Shown piece by piece: positions 1-5,974 of a stretch of DNA of 8,722 nucleotides. Source of the DNA: CAYYSY01 sp964474355. GTDB taxonomy: Bacteria; Myxococcota_A; UBA9160; UBA4427. Under the pieces are notes generated by a model. It saw only the letters and a list, made by a program, of their open reading frames with translations. It did no database searches and was not told the origin of the DNA. The position numbers and the translations under genes are program-made. Each line of letters starts with the position of its first letter. Positions within the stretch are counted from its first letter, which is position 1. The stretch spans positions 1-8,722 of the forward strand of contig CAYYSY010000002.1 of assembly GCA_964474355.1 (NCBI GenBank). The letters run 5' to 3'.

Positions 1-971
1 GCCGCGCCGGTCAGCAGAAGTACCTTGCTGCCGGGCTCGAGCGTCACGCCGTGGTACTCGACGGGCTGCGTAACCCAGCGAGCCTGCACGGGGGAGGGCG
101 CCTCGTAGCGCAACAGCTCCTCGACTGCGTTGGGGATCTTCGAGGGATCAGCGACGAGCTTCGCACGCTCTGCGGGGTTGCGGGCGAAGACCACGCCGAC
201 CCAGCCGAGCAGTCGCGCCACCGTCTCGTTGCCCGCGCCCGAGAGCAGGCCGATGAACGCGAGCAGCTCGACGTCGGAGAGGCGGCGGGGCTCGCCATCC
301 TCGCCCGTGATCTCGCCGTTCATCAGCACCGTCATGATGTCGTCCTTGGGGTGCTTGCGGCGCTCGGCGACGTACTGGCCGAAGTAGCCCCAGAGGTTCT
401 TGCTGACCTCGTCGTGCCGCTTGCCCATGTCCTCCTCGCCCTCGTCGCGATGGAGCAGCTCGTCGGTCCAATGGCGGATCTCTTCGCGGTCTTCTTCGGG
501 CACGCCGAGCAGGGTGCTGATCACCATGACGGGGAGCTTGTTGCCGAAGTCTTCGAGAAAGTCGAACTTCTTCGCACCCACGAGCGCATCGAGGTAGCCC
601 GCCGCGATGCGCCGGATCTCGGGCTCGAGCCGCGAGATCTGCCGCGGCGAGAACGCGCGGCTCACGAGCTTGCGAAGCCGCGTGTGCTCGGGCCGGTCGC
701 GCCAGATCATCATCGGCGACTCGTTCGCTTCTTCCTGCATCAGCTCGAGCACGGTGCCATGGGCCGAGCTGAACGTGTTGTCATCGAGCGACGCGCTGAG
801 CACGTCGTCGAAGCGAGACAGCGCCCAGAAGTCGTACTTGTCGTTTCGATAGAGCGGCGCCTCGTCGCGCATCCGCCGCCAGATCGGATGCGGGTCGGCG
901 TCGATCTCGTAGTCGTAGGGGTCGTAGTAGAGGTCGGGGGTGGCCTGGGCTTGGGACCTGGCTTCGGACAC
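1..971 (-). CDS. Cytochrome P450, C-terminal part cut off by window edge
   Basis: This is a soluble bacterial class of P450 monooxygenase that inserts one oxygen atom into a hydrophobic substrate, using electrons from a ferredoxin or flavodoxin partner. The visible 323 residues include the N-terminal DPHPIWRRMRDEAPLY segment, the C-helix haem-contact residues H96 and R100 in HTRLRK, the I-helix oxygen-activation motif AGNET (residues 246-250, E249 and T250) and the K-helix ExxR pair E285/R288. The Cys haem-ligand loop would lie beyond position 1, so activity cannot be judged from this window. The GTG start at 971 is chosen because GGAGGAG lies 6 nt upstream and the conserved N-terminus begins about 20 residues later. 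The next upstream minus-strand gene ends 220 bp away, so the P450 probably has its own promoter in that gap. Family membership is certain; the CYP family and substrate are not. A steroid, terpenoid or fatty-acid substrate is only a guess from the lipid-related neighbours. Confidence 0.95.
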   Translation of the reverse strand, partial: MSEARSQAQATPDLYYDPYDYEIDADPHPIWRRMRDEAPLYRNDKYDFWALSRFDDVLSASLDDNTFSSAHGTVLELMQEEANESPMMIWRDRPEHTRLRKLVSRAFSPRQISRLEPEIRRIAAGYLDALVGAKKFDFLEDFGNKLPVMVISTLLGVPEEDREEIRHWTDELLHRDEGEEDMGKRHDEVSKNLWGYFGQYVAERRKHPKDDIMTVLMNGEITGEDGEPRRLSDVELLAFIGLLSGAGNETVARLLGWVGVVFARNPAERAKLVADPSKIPNAVEELLRYEAPSPVQARWVTQPVEYHGVTLEPGSKVLLLTGA

Positions 972-1090
972 GGCGGGCTCCTCCGAATCGACGGGCCGGT
1001 GCGCTGGGCGGGCGCGCAATTCACCACGGACGCGCGGTGAGCCGGCAGACACGCGCAGCGCCCGAGTGGATGGCGAGCAGTCTAGCCCAA

Positions 1091-1112
1091 TTACATTACG
1101 CGAGAAATGTAA
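1091..1112. promoter_or_regulatory. AT-rich inverted repeat, candidate operator for the P450
   Basis: TTACATT and AATGTAA form perfect 7-bp arms around an 8-bp spacer, in an AT-rich patch that stands out from the GC-rich surroundings. The repeat lies 120 to 141 bp upstream of the P450 GTG. Reading on the minus strand, a -10-like TAGACT follows about 10 bp after it, with only a poor -35. The geometry resembles TetR-family operators, but no regulator gene is visible in the window. Operator function is inferred. Confidence 0.45.
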
Positions 1113-1133
1113 ATCGAGGTCGTCCACCGAACG

Positions 1134-1152
1134 CCGCGGAAGCGCTCCGCGG
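1134..1152 (-). terminator. GC-rich hairpin after the 102-residue membrane protein gene
   Basis: CCGCGGA and TCCGCGG form a 7-bp stem with a 5-nt loop, 40 nt beyond the stop of the minus-strand gene that ends at 1192. There is no U-tract, so it may end transcription poorly or only protect the 3' end of the message. Confidence 0.3.
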
Positions 1153-1191
1153 GGCCTTTGCGGTGCTGAGCGCTGCCGTGCGCGCCGGTGC

Positions 1192-1500
1192 CTACTGCAG
1201 ACTCCGCCGCTCCACCGCCACCTCGCGCTCGAGCATCGTCCGGGCACGGAGCGCTGGCTCGAACTCGGCGTCGCGCTCGAGCGCCTCGCCGTTCCACTCG
1301 AGAGCGGCGTCGAGGTAGGTGAAGGTGAACGTGGTGAGGAAGTGCGGGATCGAGAGTCCGACGACGGCCACCGCTGTGATCGTCTCGGCCGCCGCGATGT
1401 CGGCCCCCGCTGCGAGCTGCCACCCCGCCCAGACCAGCAGCGGAAACCACACGGTCGAGAGACAGACGAACACGTCCCAGCGCGCGCTGATGATCCACAT
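1192..1500 (-). CDS. Small two-helix membrane protein, function unknown
   Basis: The 102-residue protein starts MWIISARWDV, then has two hydrophobic stretches at about residues 10-30 and 33-56. An IPHFLTTFTFTYLD segment follows, and the tail is charged and helical (roughly residues 65-102). The His-Phe/Thr-rich end of helix 2 followed by TYLD recalls the N-terminus of larger uncharacterised multi-pass membrane proteins that begin with a similar W-x-I-S-x-x-W/F-D block. If that recollection is right, this copy is a short relative or a truncated remnant. The TAG stop is followed in frame by 32 codons with no family-like sequence, so a simple nonsense mutation is unlikely. ATG 1500 is the start because it begins the conserved-looking block; its ribosome binding site is weak, and an in-frame GTG lies 15 nt upstream. 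No function is assigned. Confidence 0.6.
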   Translation of the reverse strand: MWIISARWDVFVCLSTVWFPLLVWAGWQLAAGADIAAAETITAVAVVGLSIPHFLTTFTFTYLDAALEWNGEALERDAEFEPALRARTMLEREVAVERRSLQ

Positions 1501-2029
1501 GGTGCCAGCAGCCACTTCACCCCCGGTCCGGGAGCGCGCCCGAACGACGGCGCGGAGGCTAGCGGAGTTGGGCGGGGTTTTGGCTACGGGGGTGTCGGAA
1601 GCTGGGGGCGTGTGAGGGTTGGAGCGGTCGTTTGGGGTGGGTGAGGGATCAGCAGTGCGCAGTGCTCGCGCGGATGTCGGCGTGGATGGGCGAGTCCGTG
1701 CTCTGGTGGACCGACTCGGATGATAGAGGTCGCGGGAGTGGGAAACCGGCGGGCGCAGAGGGGACGCGAAGCAGGTCGTGAGCCTCGGTGCTGCGGTCAA
1801 CTCATTCGGCTGGCGTCGCGTCAGCATTCTTCGACCCGCTTCAGATGCTCCCGCGCAGGCTTCGGGGCAGCTGTGACTGCTTCCGCAACTCCACCATTGC
1901 GTTGGTCGATCGAGACCAGGAAAAGGGCTCGAGCAAGAGCAACGAATCGGCACCCGTGCGACCCCCGATCGGGGGTAACCTCAATGCTCTCGCCCAGCGT
2001 CCAGCCGACTCCCCCGAGCAGGAGCCCCC
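1501..2029. other. 529-bp intergenic region between divergent genes
   Basis: I find no convincing gene here: the open frames crossing it have Arg/Pro/Ser-rich, non-protein-like translations. It should hold the promoters of the minus-strand membrane protein gene and the plus-strand DUF1214 gene. The visible structure is a 16-bp imperfect palindrome at 1903-1918, a 16-bp perfect palindrome at 1961-1976, and a 14-bp sequence at 1586-1599 that is the reverse complement of codons 2-6 of the DUF1214 gene. No clear -35/-10 pair could be picked. Confidence 0.6.
1961..1976. promoter_or_regulatory. Perfect 16-bp palindrome upstream of the DUF1214 gene
   Basis: ACCCCCGATCGGGGGT is identical to its reverse complement and ends 53 bp before the ATG at 2030. 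A second imperfect palindrome centred on the same CGATCG core (TGGTC, 6 bp, GACCA; 1903-1918) lies with its centre 58 bp upstream. The position suits an operator or the binding site of a dimeric regulator; function is inferred only from symmetry and location. Confidence 0.4.
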
Positions 2030-3145
2030 ATGTCCGACACCCCCGTCGCCCACTCCGCCCTCGCCGAGCTCACCTCCCTCCTCGAAGAAGCCAGCACCCG
2101 CTGGGCCAGCGAAGAGTGGAATCTCACCACTCCCGAAGACCACGCCAGCGCCCGCCGCGCCCTCATGCATATCCTGCAGGGCGGCCTGGTCGGTTACTAC
2201 GAGACCGACCCCGCCCGCCCCGACTTCCGCCCGATCGTGCGCTCCTATCGCAAGTTCACGGGCGACAACTCGGACGCGCTCTACTTCGACGCGCCCGTCT
2301 CGTCCGAGTACGAGTACGTCGTGCGCGGGCGCACCGACGGCGCCGTCTACACCTCTTTCACCGTCGAGCTGAACTCGGCCGACGGCTCGCTGGCGAACGA
2401 GAGCGCGGGCGTCATCAACGACGACGACTTCGACGTCGACGCCGAGGGCAACTTCGAGATCCGCCTGGGAGGGGAGAAAGCCGATCGCAACTGGCTCGAG
2501 CTGCCACTCGGCGCGTCGCGCATCACCACGCGGCACTACTGGGAGGACGAGCGCTGCGCCGCGGCCGATCCGACGAAGAATCCGCTCCTCACCATCGAGG
2601 TCGTCGGCGGGCCGGCGGTCGGGCCGCCGCCGGCCATCAGCGACGAGAGCGTGGCGGAGGGGATTCGCAAGGTCGCGCAGTTCGTGCGCGCGCGGACGCT
2701 CGACATGGCGCCCATGACCGACGGCGATCCGCCGCCCTTCGTGTCCAAGGTGCCCAACCAGTTTCCGCAGCCGGTGGTGCCGGGCGACTTCGGTCTATCG
2801 GCCATCGACGCCCACTACAGCATGGCGCCGTACCTCTGCCCCGAAGGCCACGCCGTCGTGATGACCGGTCGCTGGCCCGAGTGCCGCATGGCGAACGTCA
2901 ACCTGTGGAACCGCCAGATGCAGACGTTCGACTACGTGAACCGCCAGGTCTCGCTCAACCGCAAGCAGACCCATCTCGAGGCCGATGGCAGCTGGCGCAT
3001 GGTCATCGCCCACGAAGATCCGGGCGTGCCCAACTGGCTCGACACCGAAGGGCGCATGATCGGCATCGTCTTCTTCCGCTACATGTTGGCGACGGGTGAG
3101 GTCGTGACCCCGGAGACCGAGGTGGTGCCGCTCGATCAGATTTGA
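2030..3145 (+). CDS. DUF1214 domain-containing protein
   Basis: The 371-residue protein has the layout of stand-alone DUF1214 proteins found in actinobacteria and proteobacteria. It has a helical N-terminus, then RKFTGDNSDALYFDAPV (74-90), a beta-rich middle (95-170) and a linker rich in Gly and Pro (193-203). The C-terminal DUF1214 domain (about 240-365) contains RWPECRMANVNLWNR (281-295), YVNRQVSLNR (302-311) and DPGVPNWLDTEGR (330-342). No signal peptide or membrane segment is seen, so it is probably cytosolic. The biochemical role of DUF1214 is not established; it is often coupled with DUF1254. The ATG is well fixed by AGGAG 5 nt upstream. The length is complete and there is no sign of damage. 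P450, PhyH and SCP2 genes nearby make a part in lipid or sterol metabolism possible, but this is association only. Confidence 0.92.
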   Translation: MSDTPVAHSALAELTSLLEEASTRWASEEWNLTTPEDHASARRALMHILQGGLVGYYETDPARPDFRPIVRSYRKFTGDNSDALYFDAPVSSEYEYVVRGRTDGAVYTSFTVELNSADGSLANESAGVINDDDFDVDAEGNFEIRLGGEKADRNWLELPLGASRITTRHYWEDERCAAADPTKNPLLTIEVVGGPAVGPPPAISDESVAEGIRKVAQFVRARTLDMAPMTDGDPPPFVSKVPNQFPQPVVPGDFGLSAIDAHYSMAPYLCPEGHAVVMTGRWPECRMANVNLWNRQMQTFDYVNRQVSLNRKQTHLEADGSWRMVIAHEDPGVPNWLDTEGRMIGIVFFRYMLATGEVVTPETEVVPLDQI

Positions 3146-3164
3146 GCCTGGCGGCGCCTGCGCT

Positions 3165-3194
3165 CGCGCGCATGGGCCACGCCCACAGCGCGCG
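3165..3194 (+). terminator. Two-tier GC hairpin after the DUF1214 gene
   Basis: An outer 7-bp stem (CGCGCGC with GCGCGCG) encloses a short internal loop and an inner 5-bp stem, TGGGC-CAC-GCCCA. It begins 20 nt after the TGA at 3143. No U-tract follows, so intrinsic termination is not certain. Confidence 0.45.
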
Positions 3195-3340
3195 CTCGGC
3201 ACCGCCTCGCCCCCCATTCGTCTCTGCTGGAGAAGAAAACTTCTTCCCTTCCGCACACCTTCCGTTCCGCGCTCGACGATTCGCGCCGACACGCCCACGC
3301 GTCATCGGGCGAAAACCGCAATGGATTCGGGTTTCCTCTC

Positions 3341-3361
3341 GGGTCGACCCACCCATATGGG
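3341..3361. promoter_or_regulatory. Two adjacent 10-bp palindromes upstream of the sigma-54 promoter
   Basis: GGGTCGACCC (3341-3350) and CCCATATGGG (3352-3361) are each perfect palindromes, separated by one A. They end 4 bp before the -24 element of the sigma-54 promoter, about 30 to 50 bp upstream of the predicted transcript start. That is closer than usual for an enhancer-binding protein but suitable for a repressor or modulator. Function is inferred. Confidence 0.35.
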
Positions 3362-3365
3362 AGTC

Positions 3366-3380
3366 GGCACACGTGTTGCA
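3366..3380 (+). promoter_or_regulatory. Sigma-54 (RpoN) promoter of the PEP-CTERM gene
   Basis: GGCAC-N5-TTGCA matches the -24/-12 consensus TGGCAC-N5-TTGCW except for the first T. The GG (3366-3367) and GC (3378-3379) dinucleotides are separated by exactly 10 bp, as RpoN requires. Transcription would start near 3391 and give a leader of about 41 nt before the ATG at 3432. Sigma-54 control is known for some PEP-CTERM genes, through the PrsK/PrsR two-component system, which supports the assignment. Confidence 0.75.
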
Positions 3381-3431
3381 GTAGTGAATCCTCGTCGCAC
3401 CTGAAGTCCTTTGGGAAGGGGATCTCACTCG

Positions 3432-4115
3432 ATGCTGCTGCGCTCGCTCTTGCTCGGAGCCGCGCTGGCCCTGGCCACCGCTCCCTCCGCTCTCGCTGCC
3501 ACCCTCACGCATGGACTCGACGTCGAGTTCAGCGGCGCCACGCCGCCGGCCGGCGCTGCGACCCCGTGGGTCACCGCCACCTTCGACGACTCGTTCGGCG
3601 GGCCAAACACCGTTCGGCTCACGATGTCGACTGGGGGACTCACAGACCAGGAGTTCATGGAGGAGCTCTACCTGAACTTCGACCCGGCCCTCGACCCGAC
3701 GCTTCTGTCGTTCACCGCCGTCGACAACTCGGCCTCGAACCCCGAAGACGGACAGGGCGACAATGGCATCTTCACCGGTGTCGACTCGTTCATGTCCGAC
3801 GGCGACGGCAACTACGACATCCTCTTCGACTTTCCACCCTCGCTCGGCGCCCCGGGTGATCAGTTCATGGCGGGTGAGACGGTGATCTACGACCTCACGT
3901 ACATCTCACCGATCACCGCGCTCTCCTTCGACTTCTTCAGCGAGGAGGGGGGCGGCAACGGCACGTATCTCGCCGCCGCGCAGATCCAGGGCATCGGCCC
4001 TGGCGGCACTGAGAGCGGCTGGATCGGTGTCGTGCCCGAGCCGACGACGGCCCTGATGCTCGGCATGGGGCTCATGGCATTGGGATTCAGGCGCGGCCGC
4101 GCCGCGGCGCATTAG
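3432..4115 (+). CDS. Secreted PEP-CTERM sorting-domain protein
   Basis: The 227-residue protein has a Sec signal peptide (MLLRSLLLGAALALATAPSALA, cleavage predicted after A22). A beta-rich, Asp/Gly-rich middle without Cys follows, then a classical PEP-CTERM tail: VPEP at 201-204, a hydrophobic helix at about 205-219, and a basic end with R220, R221 and R223. PEP-CTERM proteins are processed by an exosortase (EpsH type) at the inner membrane and exported to the surface or matrix, usually together with exopolysaccharide. The central domain (about 25-195) resembles many poorly conserved PEP-CTERM passengers and has no recognised enzyme motif. The ATG at 3432 is chosen because the signal peptide starts there and AAGGGG lies 10 nt upstream; an in-frame TTG at 3411 would only add seven polar residues. 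Expression is probably RpoN-dependent from the promoter at 3366-3380. No exosortase gene is present in the window. Confidence 0.9.
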   Translation: MLLRSLLLGAALALATAPSALAATLTHGLDVEFSGATPPAGAATPWVTATFDDSFGGPNTVRLTMSTGGLTDQEFMEELYLNFDPALDPTLLSFTAVDNSASNPEDGQGDNGIFTGVDSFMSDGDGNYDILFDFPPSLGAPGDQFMAGETVIYDLTYISPITALSFDFFSEEGGGNGTYLAAAQIQGIGPGGTESGWIGVVPEPTTALMLGMGLMALGFRRGRAAAH

Positions 4116-4121
4116 CGGCAG

Positions 4122-4142
4122 CCGCGGGACTCATCGCCGCGG
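4122..4142. terminator. Hairpin between convergent genes
   Basis: CCGCGG, a 9-nt loop and a second CCGCGG form a 6-bp stem in the 72-bp gap between the stop codons of the PEP-CTERM gene (plus) and the hydrolase gene (minus). The stem works in both directions, so it could end both transcripts. There is no U-tract. Confidence 0.35.
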
Positions 4143-4187
4143 TCGCGCCGCCTCGTGCCATGGGCAGAGCGGTGCCCGAAGCCGTGC

Positions 4188-5321
4188 TCAGAACTCGCGC
4201 GTCTCGCCGACGTTCAACACCCAGGTGTCGCCGCCGCTGAATCCGTTCTCGGCCGCCGCCGCGCGAAACCGCTTCGGCGGCTCGTCGAGCGGCTCGTCGC
4301 TGAGATCGAACGTCCCGTAGTGCATCGCGAGCGCACGATTCGCGTCGAGATCGCTGGCCGCTCGCGCCGCCTCCTCGGGGTTCATGTGCGACTCGCGCAT
4401 CATCGCCCGCGGCTCGTACGCGCCGATCGGCACCGCGGCGAGGTCGAAGGGCCCGAGCGCCTCGGCGATGCGCGCGAAGCCATCGAAGTAGCCCGTATCG
4501 CCCGCGAAGTAGAAGCGCCGCTCCTCGCTCACGACCGCCCATGACGCCCAGAGGCTCCTGCGCTCGCCGTCGAAGGCGCGCAGGCTCCAGTGCTGAGCCG
4601 GCAGGCAATGGATGCGCACGCCTTCGATCAGGGTCGACTCGCCCCAGTCGAGCTCGGTGACGTTCTCGATGCCCTCGCTGCGAAGCGTGTCGCCGTTTGC
4701 GAGCGGCACGATGAAGCGCGTCTCGGGGCTTCGCCTGGCGAGTGCCTCGAGGGTCGGCAGATCGAGGTGGTCGTAGTGGTTGTGCGAGACCACGACGAAG
4801 TCGATGGGCGGGAGATCGTCGAGCGCCACGCCCGGCGGCACGTGGCGGCGCGGGCCGACGAACGACACTGGGCTGGGCCGGTCGCTCCAGATCGGATCGG
4901 TGAGGAAGCTGGTGTGGCCCATCTGCACGAGCAGAGTGGCGTGGCCGATCCACGTCACGGTGGGCACGCTGTGCGTCGCGTTCTCTCGCAAGAACGCGCC
5001 GTCGTTCGCCATACGCGCCGGCACGCCGGGCCGCTCGCGGAACGAGCCCGCGATGCGCCGCAGCATGAACGGAAAGCGCACGCCGAAGCTGCCGTGGGTG
5101 AGGCCACCGACGGGGTTGGTGAAGCGACCGTCTTCGTCGCGGAGAGAGGGGCCGAGCGATGAAGCGCTCGGCGCTTCGAATGCGGGGCCGGCCGCGGCAG
5201 CGAGCAGGGTGGCGGCCAGGACCAGGCCGAGGAATGAGAGGCGACGTCGCTCCGGCGCGCCTCGCATCGGAAAGAAGCTCCGTCGCGTGGGGCCGGCTAG
5301 CGAGGGGCGACAGGCGCCCAT
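4188..5321 (-). CDS. Metallo-beta-lactamase-fold hydrolase, NAPE-PLD/RomA-like
   Basis: The 377-residue protein is related to N-acyl-phosphatidylethanolamine phospholipase D and the UlaG/RomA group of zinc hydrolases. It shows TWIGHATLL (123-131), the dinuclear zinc motif SHNHYDHLD (H180, H182, D184, H185), PAQHWS with H244, AGDTGYF with D275, and AMHYGTF with H334. This is the full set of ligands known in NAPE-PLD. The N-terminus is a signal sequence: TRRSFF at 12-17, basic residues to about 27, a hydrophobic stretch at about 28-45, then Ala/Gly/Pro-rich sequence. The mature enzyme is therefore probably periplasmic or envelope-attached. ATG 5321 is chosen because AAGGAG lies 8 nt upstream and the codon overlaps the antitoxin stop as TGATG, which predicts translational coupling. 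A later in-frame ATG (5267) would give a shorter signal peptide. A phosphodiesterase or phospholipase role is likely; the substrate is unknown. Confidence 0.93.
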   Translation of the reverse strand: MGACRPSLAGPTRRSFFPMRGAPERRRLSFLGLVLAATLLAAAAGPAFEAPSASSLGPSLRDEDGRFTNPVGGLTHGSFGVRFPFMLRRIAGSFRERPGVPARMANDGAFLRENATHSVPTVTWIGHATLLVQMGHTSFLTDPIWSDRPSPVSFVGPRRHVPPGVALDDLPPIDFVVVSHNHYDHLDLPTLEALARRSPETRFIVPLANGDTLRSEGIENVTELDWGESTLIEGVRIHCLPAQHWSLRAFDGERRSLWASWAVVSEERRFYFAGDTGYFDGFARIAEALGPFDLAAVPIGAYEPRAMMRESHMNPEEAARAASDLDANRALAMHYGTFDLSDEPLDEPPKRFRAAAAENGFSGGDTWVLNVGETREF

Positions 5322-5620
5322 CAAGCCGACTCCTTGAGAGAGATGCCCAAACGACATCCGAGAGCACGAAGGATGGGCTCGAGGCTGCGAATCCTCGGGT
5401 TTCCATCCTCCGAGAGCATTCGATAGAGATGCTCACGGTTCAGTCCCGCGACGGTCGCGAGCGCTGCGATTCCGCCGCGGGCGCGAGCTACGTCGCGGAG
5501 CGCGAGAAGGAACACGTCTGGATCGCCTTCTGCGAGGCACGCATCGAGGTAGAGGGCGGCCTCTTCGGGATCCTGCAGGTCCTCGTCGAGCACGTCCTCC
5601 CACTTGCGATAGCGGTCCAT
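5321..5620 (-). CDS. HigA-like addiction-module antitoxin with HTH domain
   Basis: The 99-residue protein belongs to the probable addiction-module antidote family (COG3636, HI1420 type). Its N-terminal half (EDVLDEDLQDPEEAALYLDA, then EGDPDVFLLALRDVARARGG, to residue 50) is the usual helical toxin-facing region. Residues 51-95, including LNREHLYRMLSEDGNPRIRS and ILRALGCRLGI, form the XRE-like helix-turn-helix expected to bind the operon's own promoter. The start is firm: AAGGAG lies 5 nt upstream, and the toxin stop codon is only one base before the ATG. Its own stop overlaps the start of the downstream hydrolase. Toxin-first order is normal for this family. It should neutralise the upstream toxin and repress the operon. 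Confidence 0.92.
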   Translation of the reverse strand: MDRYRKWEDVLDEDLQDPEEAALYLDACLAEGDPDVFLLALRDVARARGGIAALATVAGLNREHLYRMLSEDGNPRIRSLEPILRALGCRLGISLKESA

Positions 5621-5621
5621 G

Positions 5622-5966
5622 TCAGCTCCTTCGTGCATCGAGCCACCAGGCTCGTGCGCGCTCGATGTCTCGTCTCTGAGTTCGCTTCGTCCCACCCCAG
5701 AGGAGAACGACCGAGTTCGCCTTGTGGATTCCGACGTACACGCGAAGACCCGGGCCGCTTCGAAATCGAAGCTCGACCAGCCCGGAACCCAGAGCGCGGT
5801 AGTCGCCGAAGTTCCCCTCTCGAAGACGTGCAATTCGTGCTCTGACCCGCGTTCGATCTACTGGATTCGCGATCGATCGCAGCCAGATGGTGAAGGGCTC
5901 GCTTCCATCGGGCTGCCGGTATGCAACCAGCTGGCGGCTGGTTGAGTCCTTCGGAATGTAGCTCAT
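5622..5966 (-). CDS. HigB-like addiction-module killer toxin (RelE superfamily)
   Basis: The 114-residue protein matches the putative addiction-module killer family (COG3657, HI1419/phage Gp49-like). These are small RelE-fold proteins, thought to act as mRNA interferases. Visible signature segments are EPFTIWLRSI (23-32), RVRARIARLREGNFGDYRALGSG, VELRFRSGPGLRVYVG, then VVLLWGGTKRTQRRDIERA near the end. The last parts carry the Arg/Lys-rich pattern typical of the active surface. ATG 5966 is the only ATG upstream of the conserved part, and an in-frame TAG lies two codons before it. It gives an N-terminal extension of about ten residues compared with typical relatives. It is the first gene of the toxin-antitoxin-hydrolase operon. 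The reading frame is intact, so the toxin should be functional. Confidence 0.92.
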   Translation of the reverse strand: MSYIPKDSTSRQLVAYRQPDGSEPFTIWLRSIANPVDRTRVRARIARLREGNFGDYRALGSGLVELRFRSGPGLRVYVGIHKANSVVLLWGGTKRTQRRDIERARAWWLDARRS

Positions 5967-5974
5967 AAGCTACA
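5957..5974. promoter_or_regulatory. Inverted repeat over the toxin start codon, candidate antitoxin operator
   Basis: TGTAGCT and AGCTACA form perfect 7-bp arms around CATA and span the toxin ATG (5966-5964). This is the site where an autoregulating HTH antitoxin would be expected to bind. In RNA the same repeat can fold into a hairpin that hides the start codon. A second repeat, CAACCAGC-N5-GCTGGTTG, lies just inside the gene at 5924-5944. Operator function is inferred. Confidence 0.45.

Noticed and set aside
51..1040. Plus-strand 329-codon open frame
   Set aside because: It is antisense to the P450 and its translation is Leu/Val/Arg/Glu-rich without motifs, while the minus strand carries clear P450 signatures.
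1501..1953. Upstream extension of the 102-residue membrane protein to 253 residues
   Set aside because: The added 151 residues are Pro/Ser/Arg/Thr-rich low-quality sequence with rare codons; the structured protein starts at MWIISARW.
1720..3099. Plus-strand 459-codon open frame
   Set aside because: Over the DUF1214 gene it reads Arg/Pro/Gly-rich sequence in the wrong frame; the frame from 2030 has the ribosome binding site and family motifs.
4188..5321. MBL-fold protein as a beta-lactamase or quorum-quenching lactonase
   Set aside because: The WIGHAT, PAQHWS and HYGTF segments and the order of zinc ligands fit the NAPE-PLD/RomA group instead.
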